Assembly (NCBI RefSeq): GCF_003590095.1
Contig: NC_039480.1
Location: forward strand, 18,577,328-18,641,327
Source of the DNA: Trichoplusia ni
Taxonomy: Eukaryota; Arthropoda; Insecta; Lepidoptera; Noctuidae
Reading direction: 5' to 3'
Length of the DNA: 64,000 nucleotides
A program made the translations under genes and the position numbers. The notes beneath the pieces are model-generated. The model had not been told where the DNA came from. It did no database searches and saw only the letters and a list, made by a program, of their open reading frames with translations. Position 1 is the stretch's first letter, and every line of letters starts with the position of its first letter. Shown here one piece after another: positions 9,948 through 19,765 of this stretch.

Positions 9948-12824
9948 TTATAACAGTATTTTGGGTTCCTTAGATAATAGTCTAGTGACATAGTGGGGTT
10001 TACTACAAAACAGGTCTATAGTAGGGTTGCTTTGGTTTAACTTATTAAATATGTGTATAGCTCTTGGAAAGTAACTATTTTTTCTATAATTGGTGTGGCA
10101 GAATGGGGTATGGAGTAAATTATGAGAGCGCAATCTCCTAGAAGGTGTGTTCAAATATAAGTTACTGAGGAGATCAGAACAATCAAGACCATTTTGAGCG
10201 ATTTTCAGAAGGAAACGGATATCAGCTATTTGTCTACGAAGATGAAGAGGCAAAAGATGGAGTCTAGTGCATTGTTGGTCGTAATCTAAATATTGTAATT
10301 TAAATTTAAAGCTTAGATATCTTAAAAATCTTTTTTGGATTCGTTCAATAATATTGTTATATATATAGTAACCTGGGTTCCAGACTTGACTAGCATACTC
10401 AAGGTGGCTACGCACATAAGCACAGTAAATTACTTTAAGTGACTTCATATTTTTGAATGGCGAAGAGGCACGAAGGATGAAACCAAGCGTTTTGTGTGCT
10501 TTATCAACAATGTGATTAACATGGTGATCAAATAGAAGTTTACTGTCGACTAGAACACCAAGATCTCTGACGACATTTACACGCTCAAGACATGCACCTT
10601 TCAATGTGTATCTAGAAAGGAAATTATGACGCTTTCTCGTGAAGCTAGTGACACTGCATTTAGTGACATTAAGATCTAGTTTGTTTAGATTGCAGTAAGC
10701 ATCTAACCGATTTAAATCTTCTTGAAGACATAAAACATCAGATACCTTATTAACCTCTCGAAAAATTTTCATGTCATCTGCATACAAAAGGAAGTGAGAG
10801 TTCAAAAAGCACGAGCCAATGTCGTTCATGAATAGAACAAAGAGAAGAGGTCCTAGTAAAGAACCTTGGGGTACCCCGGAAGTAATGCTAACCCAATCAG
10901 ATGTACATCCGTTCATAGCAACGGCCTGTGTCCTGGCTGTAACATAGGAAACAAACCATCTGTAAAGATCACCATGTATACCCAAGGCAGATAGTTTTCT
11001 AAGTAGTATATTATGATCTAATCTATCAAATGCCTTACTGTAATCTGTGTACACAGCGTCAATTATATTGCCTCTGTCCATATTAACAGTTATATAATCC
11101 AAGAAAGTCACTAAATTAGTTGATGTTGATCTGGCTCTAACAAAACCATGCTGCTGAGGAATTATTATATTTTTGAAGGATGCATACATTTGATCAAAGA
11201 CTAGACGCTCAAAAATTTTAGCCAAAAGACAGAGTTTTGAAATAGGCCTATAGTTGGTAACTTCATTTTTTGCCCCTTTTTTATGGACTGGTGTTATCAA
11301 GGCTGATTTCCATAACTTAGGCATCACTCCATCATTCAAGGAACGCCTAAAAAGTATGGTAACCGGATGTGAAAGCTCGCGAGCACATTTAGCCAAAAAA
11401 AATGCCGGAAGAGTATCAGGACCAGCAGATTTATTAAGGTCAAGGGCTGAAAGCAATTTGGATACCCGATCCTTACTTACCTCAATGTTAGATAAATCAC
11501 AAGGAGTATCGAGTATCTTAACAGAGTGAGAACTCGGTGAGAATGTATCAGTAGCAGGTAGGAAAGTAGAACTAAAATAAGCAGAAAAGAGTTGAGTGGT
11601 ACCGCCACACGAATTGCTAGTACGAGATAAATAGGTCATAGTCGACGGGTAACAGCTACTACCTCGCTTCTTCTTGATGTAAGACCAAAAAAGTTTGGGA
11701 TTTTTGGAGATCGAGTCTTCAACACTTATAATGTATTCCTTGTAACATTTATTTTCAGCTTTTTTAACCCTATCGCGGAGTAACCGGAAACTATAGTCAT
11801 CAGATATGTTACCATACGTTTTATATTTCTTTAAAAATTTAAATTTTTCTTTAATTATTTTGACAAGATAAGGCTTATACCAGGGAGGATATCTGTGACT
11901 AGGCGTAATACGTGTTGGTACAAATGTGTCCCTTAGTTTGAGTATAAGTTCATAAAAAATCGAGACTGCTTCCTCCATCGACTTAGTGTTTGATAATATT
12001 GACCAATCGGTAGTAGATAGGTGGTTGCAGATTAGCTCATAGTCAGCATGACGATACATGAATATTTTACGTCTAGGTATTTCCAATGAGTCTAATTCAA
12101 TAAAAGTGGGCTTGATAATAAGAGATTTATGATATGCATCTTCAGGCACCAGCGGATCGGGGCATATCGACACCGACACAGTATTACTACATAAAACCAA
12201 ATCCAAGATACCACCTGAATGATTAGTGTGGTTATTGTATTGCTTTAAGTTACAGTCATAGATGGTATCAACCAGATTATTAGCAGGTAGGCCAATAACA
12301 TTTATCGGTTGCAGACCTATATCAGAAGGAATCCAGAAGATACTGCTCATATTAAAATCTCCGAGTACCAAAAATTCATCATGTTTAAAATTTTCAGTCG
12401 CGTATTGAAGTTTGGTTAAAAAGTTAGCCAACTGTATAGAAAAACTATTACCCATGTTTTGATTGCATAAGTATATGGTACAAATATGAAGTTTAATCGG
12501 TTTTTTACTACGCGCATTACGTAATGTTAAAGTGATCCAGATATCTTCAGCTGAAGAATTCCAACTAAAGTTTGGAGTGCATGCAAAATTACGGTGTACT
12601 GCAATTAAAACCCCACCTCCCCTGGTCTGTTGGGTCATCGCGTAATCTCTGTCGCGACGGAATACTAGGTACTTGTCATTAAAAAGTTCACTATCCGATA
12701 TATCACTCAACAACCAAGTTTCTGTCAGCGAAATAATATCATAATTGGACATACATAAGTTCCGATAAAAGTCATTGGTCTTAGTCCTGAGTCCTCTGCA
12801 ATTCTGATAGTAGATACTAGCCAT
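9948..12824 (-). CDS. LINE ORF2: endonuclease and reverse transcriptase
   Basis: 958 residues, uninterrupted. The first 230 residues or so form an exonuclease-endonuclease-phosphatase type endonuclease: YYQNCRGL, LTETWL (catalytic Glu), RGGGVLIAVH, LVLGDFN (Asp/Asn), and a late His (AYHKSL) at the usual SDH position. The reverse transcriptase follows: VTNYRPISKL, QHGFVRARST, TDYSKAFDRLDH (block A Asp), GVPQGSLLGPLLF, and catalytic YADD in LLYADDMKIF. The C-terminus has QVWNPGY and IQKRFLRYL. These are all the catalytic motifs expected for target-primed reverse transcription. The ATG at 12824 overlaps the stop of an upstream open frame by 8 bases. Confidence 0.96.
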   Translation of the reverse strand: MASIYYQNCRGLRTKTNDFYRNLCMSNYDIISLTETWLLSDISDSELFNDKYLVFRRDRDYAMTQQTRGGGVLIAVHRNFACTPNFSWNSSAEDIWITLTLRNARSKKPIKLHICTIYLCNQNMGNSFSIQLANFLTKLQYATENFKHDEFLVLGDFNMSSIFWIPSDIGLQPINVIGLPANNLVDTIYDCNLKQYNNHTNHSGGILDLVLCSNTVSVSICPDPLVPEDAYHKSLIIKPTFIELDSLEIPRRKIFMYRHADYELICNHLSTTDWSILSNTKSMEEAVSIFYELILKLRDTFVPTRITPSHRYPPWYKPYLVKIIKEKFKFLKKYKTYGNISDDYSFRLLRDRVKKAENKCYKEYIISVEDSISKNPKLFWSYIKKKRGSSCYPSTMTYLSRTSNSCGGTTQLFSAYFSSTFLPATDTFSPSSHSVKILDTPCDLSNIEVSKDRVSKLLSALDLNKSAGPDTLPAFFLAKCARELSHPVTILFRRSLNDGVMPKLWKSALITPVHKKGAKNEVTNYRPISKLCLLAKIFERLVFDQMYASFKNIIIPQQHGFVRARSTSTNLVTFLDYITVNMDRGNIIDAVYTDYSKAFDRLDHNILLRKLSALGIHGDLYRWFVSYVTARTQAVAMNGCTSDWVSITSGVPQGSLLGPLLFVLFMNDIGSCFLNSHFLLYADDMKIFREVNKVSDVLCLQEDLNRLDAYCNLNKLDLNVTKCSVTSFTRKRHNFLSRYTLKGACLERVNVVRDLGVLVDSKLLFDHHVNHIVDKAHKTLGFILRASSPFKNMKSLKVIYCAYVRSHLEYASQVWNPGYYIYNNIIERIQKRFLRYLSFKFKLQYLDYDQQCTRLHLLPLHLRRQIADIRFLLKIAQNGLDCSDLLSNLYLNTPSRRLRSHNLLHTPFCHTNYRKNSYFPRAIHIFNKLNQSNPTIDLFCSKPHYVTRLLSKEPKILL

Positions 12825-13365
12825 TGGTGTAAAATAAGTTACTGTATCTAAAGTAGGTATGTAAGTATAAAAGGTTGACGGTAAAAGACATAAGTGTAGT
12901 CAAACCATAGCAAAACCCCACAAACACATAAATATTGAAAACTTTACAAATAAGTCCAGCCAAAAATTGCATAATTCTTAGAAAATAAAGTATAGTACTA
13001 GAATATTTATTAAGATTAACAAGCATATCACATACGCAAATCGAAGTAAGCAATATGACTATCTTAATAATGACGGGTAACCGAAGAAAAAAGGTGTAAA
13101 CAATAATATAATTTTGTAGTAAACAACAAGTAGCGAGCTCGCCGCAAACAAAAGCATTCCATTGATGAGTACAAAGGATCACTAATGAGCTGTAAGTGAT
13201 TCTCAAAGTTTTATGATAACAGTCGTGAATATTACAATAGGTAAATAGTAATGACGAACTGTATGCGAAAATTACATTATTTTGCCTAAGTCTAAATCGG
13301 TTTTTATTATGAAAGATTTTGTTTGAGTATTTTTGCGAACAAATATTTTGCAGTTTTTTACCCAT
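12817..13365 (-). CDS. Open frame bridging LINE ORF1 and ORF2, doubtful
   Basis: 182 codons in a different frame. It overlaps the end of ORF1 by 94 nt and ends in TAG inside the first codons of ORF2 (ATGGCTAG). The product would be Cys/Leu/Ile/Tyr-rich with membrane-like stretches, such as VIIKIVILLTSICVCDML. T-rich DNA readily gives such frames. CR1 elements are not known to encode a protein here. Listed because of its length and its exact coupling to the ORF2 start. Confidence 0.2.
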   Translation of the reverse strand: MGKKLQNICSQKYSNKIFHNKNRFRLRQNNVIFAYSSSLLFTYCNIHDCYHKTLRITYSSLVILCTHQWNAFVCGELATCCLLQNYIIVYTFFLRLPVIIKIVILLTSICVCDMLVNLNKYSSTILYFLRIMQFLAGLICKVFNIYVFVGFCYGLTTLMSFTVNLLYLHTYFRYSNLFYTNG

Positions 13366-14156
13366 ACATATTCGTAGTCATGTTCTTTCGCCAGGTTTTT
13401 TGCCTTGGTGAGAAGAATTTTATTTTGTACCGTTAAATGATCATTGATATAGATGCGCCCCTTATCTTCAAAGCCTATATCAGCCGAGCAAAGAGTTTTG
13501 AAGGATTTTGCAGCTGCAACGAAATCTTCTTTGACGTAACGATTCAGAAAGGATACGATTATAGGTTTCGTCCGGTTATCGCGCGCAGGAACTCTAGCAA
13601 TGAAATTGATATTTTGTTTCACTATGGGATACATTATTTTGGATCCAATTTTAGAGACAATTTCAATCAAGTTTTCGCGATCTTTCATAGGAACACCTTT
13701 GATTTCAATGTTGTTTAATCGCGTCCATTGATTCTTTTCATTCAGGTCTTCTTCCAAAGTAGTAACTCGATTCTTCATTAACACAGCATCCTCTTGGGCC
13801 TTCTCCACTTTGAGTAATCTTTGGTCAACGACTTGAAATTTCTCAGAATAGGAAACTAGCGTGGTCTTAATGTCAACTATTTCCTTTTTAATATCTTGGA
13901 CACCAATGGTTAAGTCTTGAATCGGGGCAATAGTAAGTTTGATATTTTGTAGTTCTTGCATTATCAACTCAAGTGACACAGGCTTCGGTGATTTGCATCC
14001 AGGACATTTCCAGTTAGCCTGGCGCTCAGCACCCAACCGGCGATATCCACTCTCAGTGACACCCGAACAGGCATAGTCGTAATATTTTTTACAGCCACTA
14101 CACAAGACGGCGTTACTTTCGGACACTTCGTCGTTGCATCTACCGCAACTAACCAT
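13272..14156 (-). CDS. LINE ORF1: PHD-like zinc finger, coiled coil, FP/RRM-like domain
   Basis: 294 residues. Residues 4-54 form a PHD-like finger with Cys at 4, 7, 19, 22, 30, 51 and 54. The expected zinc-binding His is Asp27 (YYDYAC). Residues about 65-140 are heptad-rich (LIMQELQNIKL, VVDQRLLKVEKAQED, VTTLEEDLNEKN), a likely trimer-forming coiled coil. The C-terminus (RLNNIEIKGVP, INFIARVPAR, YVWVKNCKIFVRKN) resembles the RNA-binding part of LINE ORF1 proteins, which database searches often label as baculovirus FP-like. The role is RNA binding and chaperoning in the LINE ribonucleoprotein. The ORF ends at a normal-looking terminus, so it seems complete. Confidence 0.88.
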   Translation of the reverse strand: MVSCGRCNDEVSESNAVLCSGCKKYYDYACSGVTESGYRRLGAERQANWKCPGCKSPKPVSLELIMQELQNIKLTIAPIQDLTIGVQDIKKEIVDIKTTLVSYSEKFQVVDQRLLKVEKAQEDAVLMKNRVTTLEEDLNEKNQWTRLNNIEIKGVPMKDRENLIEIVSKIGSKIMYPIVKQNINFIARVPARDNRTKPIIVSFLNRYVKEDFVAAAKSFKTLCSADIGFEDKGRIYINDHLTVQNKILLTKAKNLAKEHDYEYVWVKNCKIFVRKNTQTKSFIIKTDLDLGKIM

Positions 14157-14597
14157 TTTTAGCTGTAGCTATAAACAGGAAGTGTGACGGAGCAATTAAC
14201 TTTGAGAAACGCTGTTTCTTAGCAGAGCGAGACACGGGATACGTGTGACCGATAAGCGACGCAAACGCGAACTGATGATGATGATGATTGGTTGATTAGT
14301 TTTCTCGTGCGAGCTCTTCAATAAACTTGAAATTTACATTTAGACTACCACTATGGATGTTCCGGCGATATGTTCCTTCGTCTTGCCTGTCTCTTAAGAC
14401 AGATAATGTAACTTTGCCACCTATAACATTCTTCGAGATATTCGGTAATCAAATATCAAGAATTTTTCCAAATCTGACTGGATGGATGGGTATGAGTGGC
14501 ATAGGTCAACACGTTCACAATGGCTGTGTGAAATAGGTTTCATGTGACATAGGGCTAGCGTTTTGTCTGATCCAAAAGCTGGATAAAGGTCTGAATT

Positions 14598-14655
14598 CTT
14601 GGATCATAATCAAGTCATTTATTCAAATTAAGCCACTAAGTAGCACTTCTTAAAG
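14598..14655 (+). repeat. Repeat family E, fragment
   Basis: ATCAAGTCATTTATTCAAAT and CCACTAAGTAGCACTT match the start of family E copies at 15.6 and 21.4 kb. Confidence 0.55.
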
Positions 14656-15230
14656 ATATTACATACTGACTTAGACTGTAGGGATAGCCTATTGATTGAC
14701 TAGTAAACCTATCTGTTACTGTATATTTATAAATTGTTTTTTTTTTTTAATTTGCCGTTGTCCGGAGCATAAGTTTAGTCGAAAATAGACAGACAAACGG
14801 GCAACGAAGTAATCTTACAAGGCTTCCTATTTTTCGTTACTTGTGCGAAACCACAAGAATTAATTAACTGTCGATTGATTTAAACCAATTCAAATCCAAG
14901 TTATCAACATTAGCATTACTCTGTAACACCTTTGCTAATAAGTTCAAATTATAACCAGCTTTAGTTCGGCGTCCCCTCGCCCATACCGATGGCGTAACGA
15001 TGAAAGTGAGGTGAAAGCGACGACGACTCCTCGACGCTGTGAACAGGCCCCAAGACTTGGAGTTGGGCGAGATTTACATCTACATACATATACAACATAT
15101 ATTATGCAATAAAACGGGGTGAATAAAGTTTTAAGGGCTGAATAACAAGTGTTTTTTGGGGGGTTGCATAACTATTTTCTTCCATTAAATACATTAAATG
15201 TTTAAACGCAATTAATTTATGAAATGCGAC
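14656..15230. other. No gene; short GC-rich patch at 14960-15070
   Basis: AT-rich apart from a patch with TTCGGCGTCCCCTCGCCCAT, which might be an unrecognised repeat. No frame of interest. Confidence 0.35.
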
Positions 15231-15452
15231 GACCTCCGTGGTCGAGTGGCGCACGCACCGGTTTCAAGGTGTCGCTAGCTCTGAGGTCCCGGGTTCGATC
15301 CCCGGTTGGGTCAATGTAAAAATGCACATTTCTTCATTGTCTCGAGTCTGGGTGTTTGTGGTACCTTCGTTGTATCTGAATTCCATAACACGAGTGCTTT
15401 AGCAACTTACTTTGGGTTCAGAACAATGTATGTGATGATGTCCGCGTTCATT
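15231..15452 (+). mobile_element. SINE family B, copy 1 (complete)
   Basis: Head with A box TGGTCGAGTGGCGCA and B box GGGTTCGATCCCCGG, body CTCGAGTCTGGGTGTTTGTG, then a distinctive 3' part, ACTTTGGGTTCAGAACAATG. A run of A follows the 3' end. tRNA-derived, with pol III promoter boxes intact. Confidence 0.88.
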
Positions 15453-15559
15453 TAAAAAAAAAATGCTTGAGAATTTTCGTATGATCTGTATATTTTGTTA
15501 CGATCAGATTTTAACAAAAACTCATTTTCTATTCACCCCGTTTTACCGTACTATAATCA

Positions 15560-16025
15560 TGTCATGAGGAAGGCGTTGAGCATGGATGTGGATGGATATA
15601 GGGGAAGAGGACGACCAAAGAAACGATGGATGGATTGTGTAAAATCAAAATTAGAAGTCATTAATTCAAATTAGGCTACTAAGTAGCACTTTTTTTAGGT
15701 CAGATTACATTGGATAGCACCCAGTTTCGCCCACCCTTCACCGCTTCCGAAGTGCTTTTGCTGAAAGAAGAAACAGAGCAACAACCTCCCCAGCAGCACG
15801 CTTACATTATTATTATATAGAACAATAACAAAATATGTGTTTAGGTGCCGTGCCAAGCAAACAAATATTTGAGGTCGCTGTATCTAAGTAAAAGACGATG
15901 TGGCTGCAAGGAGTGTTTCTTTTGCGATGACGTCCGATAGAAAGGTATGGAAGAAGAAGACATGTTGCGCCGACTTCAAATAAAATAATTGGGAAAAGGG
16001 CAGGGGAATGATGATGACCATAAAA
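15560..16025 (+). pseudogene. RTE-like LINE C-terminal fragment, split by insertion
   Basis: Encodes YRGRGRPKKRWMDCV up to 15640 and resumes at about 15890 with DDVAARSVSF and KVWKKKTCCADFK then stop. These join into one product if the insertion 15645-15887 is removed. GRGRPKKRWMDCV is a hallmark of the reverse-transcriptase C-terminus of many animal LINEs. The uninterrupted relative is at 19588-19765. Dead fragment. Confidence 0.85.
15645..15887 (+). mobile_element. Repeat family E element inserted in the RTE fragment, 6-bp target duplication
   Basis: 243 bp flanked by GTAAAA (15639-15644 and 15888-15893). Contains CAAATTAGGCTACTAAGTAG, CGCCCACCCTTCACCGCTTC and GAAGAAACAGAGCAACAA, shared with copies at 21.4 and 21.8 kb. 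Probably a SINE or a LINE 3' end. Confidence 0.8.
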
Positions 16026-16699
16026 AACGCAACACCTTGAAAGCTGTCATTATACTCATCATTATGAACAATTTTTACAACTATGGTACCAATACGCAAA
16101 AGAAAAATGGCTGTTCAGCACATTTTGTCGAGTCTTGCGCCCAGATGTGTATGGAGCTACTACTAACTAACTATTATTCCAATGATAAAAGTTGTTTATA
16201 CTTGTGTTTTTTCTGATACACGTTGTATACTTGTGAACAGACAAGTCTTAATATTCTTACATATGAAATTCTGGAGTCACGCGCGGTGTACGTAATTCAA
16301 CTCCTCCGAAACAGCTCGACCGTCCCTCATAAAATTATGTTTGCATATAGGGTAGGTCTGAGAATAAGAAAACATCTATAAACCAGCTCCTAGAAATGAT
16401 ATTATACAGTTTTCGTAATAAATAGGCAATAATATATGTATTGTTTTTAATAATGCATATGTTTTATCGAATAAAGTCTCAAATTTTATAGTATGGAGCT
16501 TTAAGTAGTAATAAAAACTAGCCTTAAAATTTAAATATAAGTTTTCATTATAATTAAGCGACAGGATCTCGTGTAACCCTTTGGGGGTTACCTTCGTTTT
16601 TGGAGCTTCTATCATTGTCAGCTGAGGCCCAATGGGACTGGAAGCGGACCACAACGAAGCTTGGGAAAACTGATAAAGATTAAATAATTACCTTATAAG

Positions 16700-16880
16700 G
16701 CTAGCTGTTGCCTGCCTGTTGAAAATGACCCCACAGGAACATGAAATCTGGATAAAAACTATCCTAAGTGTTAAAGCTGGTTATAAGCGACCTGTGTACC
16801 AAATTTCGTCTAAATCCGTTCAGTGGTTTTTGCGTGCATTCATACATTTTCAACAACTTTCGCGTTTATAATATTAGAAG
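16700..16880 (+). repeat. RTE-type LINE 3' tail (family R), copy 1
   Basis: Contains GGATAAAAACTATCCTA, TGTACCAAATTTCGTCTAAA, CGTTCAGTGGTTTTTGCGTG and TTTCGCGTTTATAATATTAG, a typical 3' end in lepidopteran DNA. Other copies: 30365, 46088 (+) and 54003 (-). Confidence 0.8.
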
Positions 16881-16998
16881 AGTTTTTTTTAGGATAGCTT
16901 AAACGCAGTAAGTCGTTGCCCAAAACCCGCAAAGGGGTGACCTTAGTATCCTTAACGTTGTTCGTTTTTTTAATCTCTTCACATTCATTCATCATCGG

Positions 16999-17166
16999 CA
17001 CGGATAGCCGAGTAGTTGAGGTCACCACGCCAAACCCACTCTACGCGACGTGTCTATCCCCGCGTAGGACAAGTATTTGTGTGATCCACGAATGCTTGTC
17101 CTGAGTCTGGGTGTCTTGCATAAGACTTGAATGTTTGTGAATATTCGGTGACACAAGGATTCAATG
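16999..17166 (+). mobile_element. SINE family A, copy 3 (near complete)
   Basis: Head CACGGATAGCCGAGTAGTTG, B box region CTATCCCCGCGTAGG, hairpin ACAAGTATTTGTG-TGATC-CACGAATGCTTGT, CTGAGTCTGGGTGTCTTG, then the tail toward ACACAAGGATTCAA. Confidence 0.9.
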
Positions 17167-17750
17167 AGAGCATTTTCACGTTTTCATTTCAACAAAAGCG
17201 GTTCATACAGTCCAAATTTGTAAGGTAACAATCAAAAATATATACCTACAGACGAATTGAAAACCTCTTTTTTCGTAGTCGCTTGTAAAGCTAAGTTATC
17301 AAAGCCCGTCAAGTTTTTCTAGTTCTCTCACTGGGAACCGTTGCGTAAAATGCGCACGAGCACAGTAAGGGTTGAGTGCTAGTGATAGCGGAGCGGTGGA
17401 TAGCTGATTATGATCACTTATTTGCTTAAAATATTTTAATGAGACTGGATACATTTTATTACTGTTTTTAACTGTGCATCATTCAACGTTGTCTAAAAAC
17501 GGAATAAACTACACCAAAAATAATAAATAACTTTCGTTAGTCCGATTCGTAATTGACGCTTTCTTTTCAATTGTGTTATTTAAATTCTTGAAAATAACCT
17601 TGATAATAACTCAGTTTATGTGGTGTAGGGACTTGTATGTCTATTTGTCTAATAATTGAATATGATACGACTAAAAAACTAACAAAAACAAAGATTACCA
17701 AATCAAATATACAACTGAAATAAATCAGTAATTTATTTATTTACCATCCA
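17167..17750. other. No gene recognised
   Basis: AT-rich, with a GC-richer spot near 17335-17400 (GAACCGTTGCGTAAAATGCG). Nothing else to call. Confidence 0.35.
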
Positions 17751-17751
17751 T

Positions 17752-18020
17752 ACTCTATACTTACTAATATATAAAGCTGAAGAGTTTGTTTATTTCTTTG
17801 TTTGTTTGAACGCGCTAATCTCAGGAACTACTGGTCCTAATTGAAAAAATCTTTTTGTGTTGAATAGACCATTCATCGAGGAAGGTTTTAGACTATAAAC
17901 CATCACGCTGCGACTAATAGGAGCGAAGATACAATGGAAAATGTGAGAAAATCAGGGCAGGTATAAATCATAACTTATATCTTCTACCCACGGGGACGAA
18001 TTCGCGGGCAACAGCTAGTG
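17752..18020 (-). repeat. Repeat family T, copy 1
   Basis: Minus strand CTAGCTGTTGCCCGCGAATT, CCCCGTGGGTAGAAGATATA, GCGTGATGG, CGATGAATGG, GAGATTAGCGCGTTCAAACA, ending CAGCTTTATATATTAGTA. Likely the 3' end of an RTE-like LINE or its non-autonomous relative. Five copies in the window. Confidence 0.8.
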
Positions 18021-18762
18021 TGTTTATATAAGAAAACACATCAAGATTTAGATTATCCATATCTATGATTGTTTACCCTTTCTAATACCTGCACACATAG
18101 AGAATACTCACAAGCACAATGGAAATAAATATCCATCTTACATTTCCATATATTCCGTACATGTTTACCAATATCGGTCTTCATATTCTAAAGCCACGCT
18201 TACAGTGCGACCCAACCCTTATGCAAACACGTGCTGCGCGTGCGACGCGTTGCTATGACGCAAGCGCTCTCGTCACCGACTTTTGTATAGCGGCGCCACT
18301 GTGGCGAAACTGTTGCGCGATTTTTAGTTTTGTTATTATTAAAGTGATAACGGTGCTATTGATATTATGTTTGTAATAGTTGTCTGGTATTTGGAGAGTC
18401 TATGATAAAATTGGCTATGGAAATCGATCTCCTTGACAATAGGGATGATGACAATTTTTTTTGCAGTCTTGTAGTTTTTTGTATAATAATGGATACGTAT
18501 TTTTTAATTTGTCCCGTAAACATTAATTGACCAAATTACAGTGAATGAAACACGCGTGACGTCACGATTGAGTATAAATTTTACTCTATCGTTACGTCAC
18601 AAGCCCCCTCTCATAAACTTTAAAGCAGTTAATCTTTGTCAATTCTAGTTTTTCTGAAAAAGGAAAAAGTGCGTGTCTCATACTTTTCAATTATCTAACT
18701 GAGGGACTAATGAGATTTTTTCTTTTTATACCCAGTCATCATCCCTATAGGCTATTTGACAG
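18021..18762. other. GC-rich patch and a 45-bp CRE-like hairpin
   Basis: 18220-18330 is unusually GC-rich (GCTGCGCGTGCGACGCGTTG). At 18556-18600 an inverted repeat, GTGACGTCACGATTGAGT paired with ACTCTATCGTTACGTCAC, carries a TGACGTCA site in one arm. No gene recognised. Confidence 0.45.
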
Positions 18763-18883
18763 AGGGCCGATTTCTCAATCGCCAGATAACTTTTACCTGA
18801 CGGATATGTTTGTATAGAAAATATGTCAAACGGCCATATTTATTCCTCAGATAGAAGTTAAGTGATGATTGAATAATCGGCCG
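18763..18883. mobile_element. Palindromic MITE family I, copy 1
   Basis: Left end AGGGCCGATTTCTCAATCGC and right end GATTGAATAATCGGCC are inverted copies. The centre has AAATATGTCAAACGGCCATA. Copy 2 is at 56784-56926. Confidence 0.75.
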
Positions 18884-19585
18884 CCAATCAAATAATATAA
18901 ATCTGCTTAGTCCGTCCGTCAGATTTCCAGAATATATTGGAACAACGCCTAGGAATAGGTTCCTAAGCGTTTCTACAAACTATATTAATGATTAATGTAA
19001 TGATATAATTTTATTGATTTTCAAAAAAACATTTTCTGATATTATTCCAATACGAAATGCGTAACAAAATTACGTACTTATTAATTTTTATGGTACACTT
19101 AACGATTAGCTTCGAAACGAGTGTGAAAACTCTAGTTTTATAACGAACACGCAAACACAAGACTTTAATAAACATATACAAAGAAATACCAACTAGTCCG
19201 TAGGTAACATTTTACACGTGTATTGTCAAGGATGACAAGAGTATGAGGAAGTGCTTCTCAAGCTAAGAGTATGTGTCATTATTAGGAGAAGATGATCAAC
19301 TTTGTTTAAAGTTACCTAAAGTTGATTGATTTGAAACAAGTAAAATGTTATTATTTAAATAAATTTCTGTTTTCATGTCCATACTAATCAACTAGGTATC
19401 GTTTTTAAGATTCCGTACCCAAAGAATCAAAGCGGAAATCAATAAATCAGATAGGAAGCTCGTCATGAGGCTGTATCTCTGCTTCTGTTATAACAAAAAA
19501 TAAAGATCGATTTTTAGCCACGGCTGTTACAGTTAGGTATATATATATATTGGGGGATATCAAGTACATTCAAGGGAGAATACAT
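18884..19585. other. No gene recognised
   Basis: AT-rich. 18898-18945 (AAATCTGCTTAGTCCG, TCAGATTTCCAGAATAT) is similar to about 8440-8495, so a further dispersed repeat is likely. Confidence 0.35.
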
Positions 19586-19587
19586 AA

Positions 19588-19765
19588 ATATTAAGAGGAC
19601 GACCAAAGAAACGATGGATGGATTGTGTGAAAGATGATATGGCTGTAAAGAGTGTTTCTTGTGAGATGACGACCGATAGGAAGGTATGGAAGAAGATGAC
19701 ATGTTGCGCCGACCCCAAATAAAATAATTGGGATAAGGGCAGGGGAATGATAATGATGACATAAA
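19588..19765 (+). pseudogene. RTE-like LINE C-terminal fragment, uninterrupted
   Basis: Encodes RGRPKKRWMDCVKDDMAVKS, VSCEMTTDRKVWKKM and TCCADPK, then stop, followed by AATAATTGGGATAAGGGCAG. It is a truncated 3' end and gives the uninterrupted reading of the 15560 copy. Confidence 0.85.

Larger units (their letters stand above)
9772..14290 (-). mobile_element. Full-length, apparently intact CR1/Jockey-like non-LTR retrotransposon
   Basis: Minus-strand LINE with 5' leader (about 14157-14290), ORF1 (13272-14156), ORF2 (9948-12824), a 3' UTR, and a short AAATA-type microsatellite tail at 9772-9803. Both ORFs lack stops, so insertion is probably recent. Endonuclease type, the zinc-finger ORF1 and the non-poly(A) tail fit CR1-like clades rather than RTE. 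The 5' edge is approximate and I found no convincing target site duplication. If the missing first exon of the ubiquitin ligase lies further upstream, the element sits in its first intron on the opposite strand. Confidence 0.9.

Noticed and set aside
11254..11529. 91-codon + strand frame inside the LINE
   Set aside because: Antisense shadow of the reverse transcriptase domain of ORF2.
13437..13718. 93-codon + strand frame
   Set aside because: Antisense shadow of LINE ORF1.
15231..15310. tRNA-like sequence with A and B boxes considered as a tRNA gene
   Set aside because: No convincing cloverleaf with paired acceptor stem; continues into a SINE body shared with three other loci. The same applies to the heads of families A and C.
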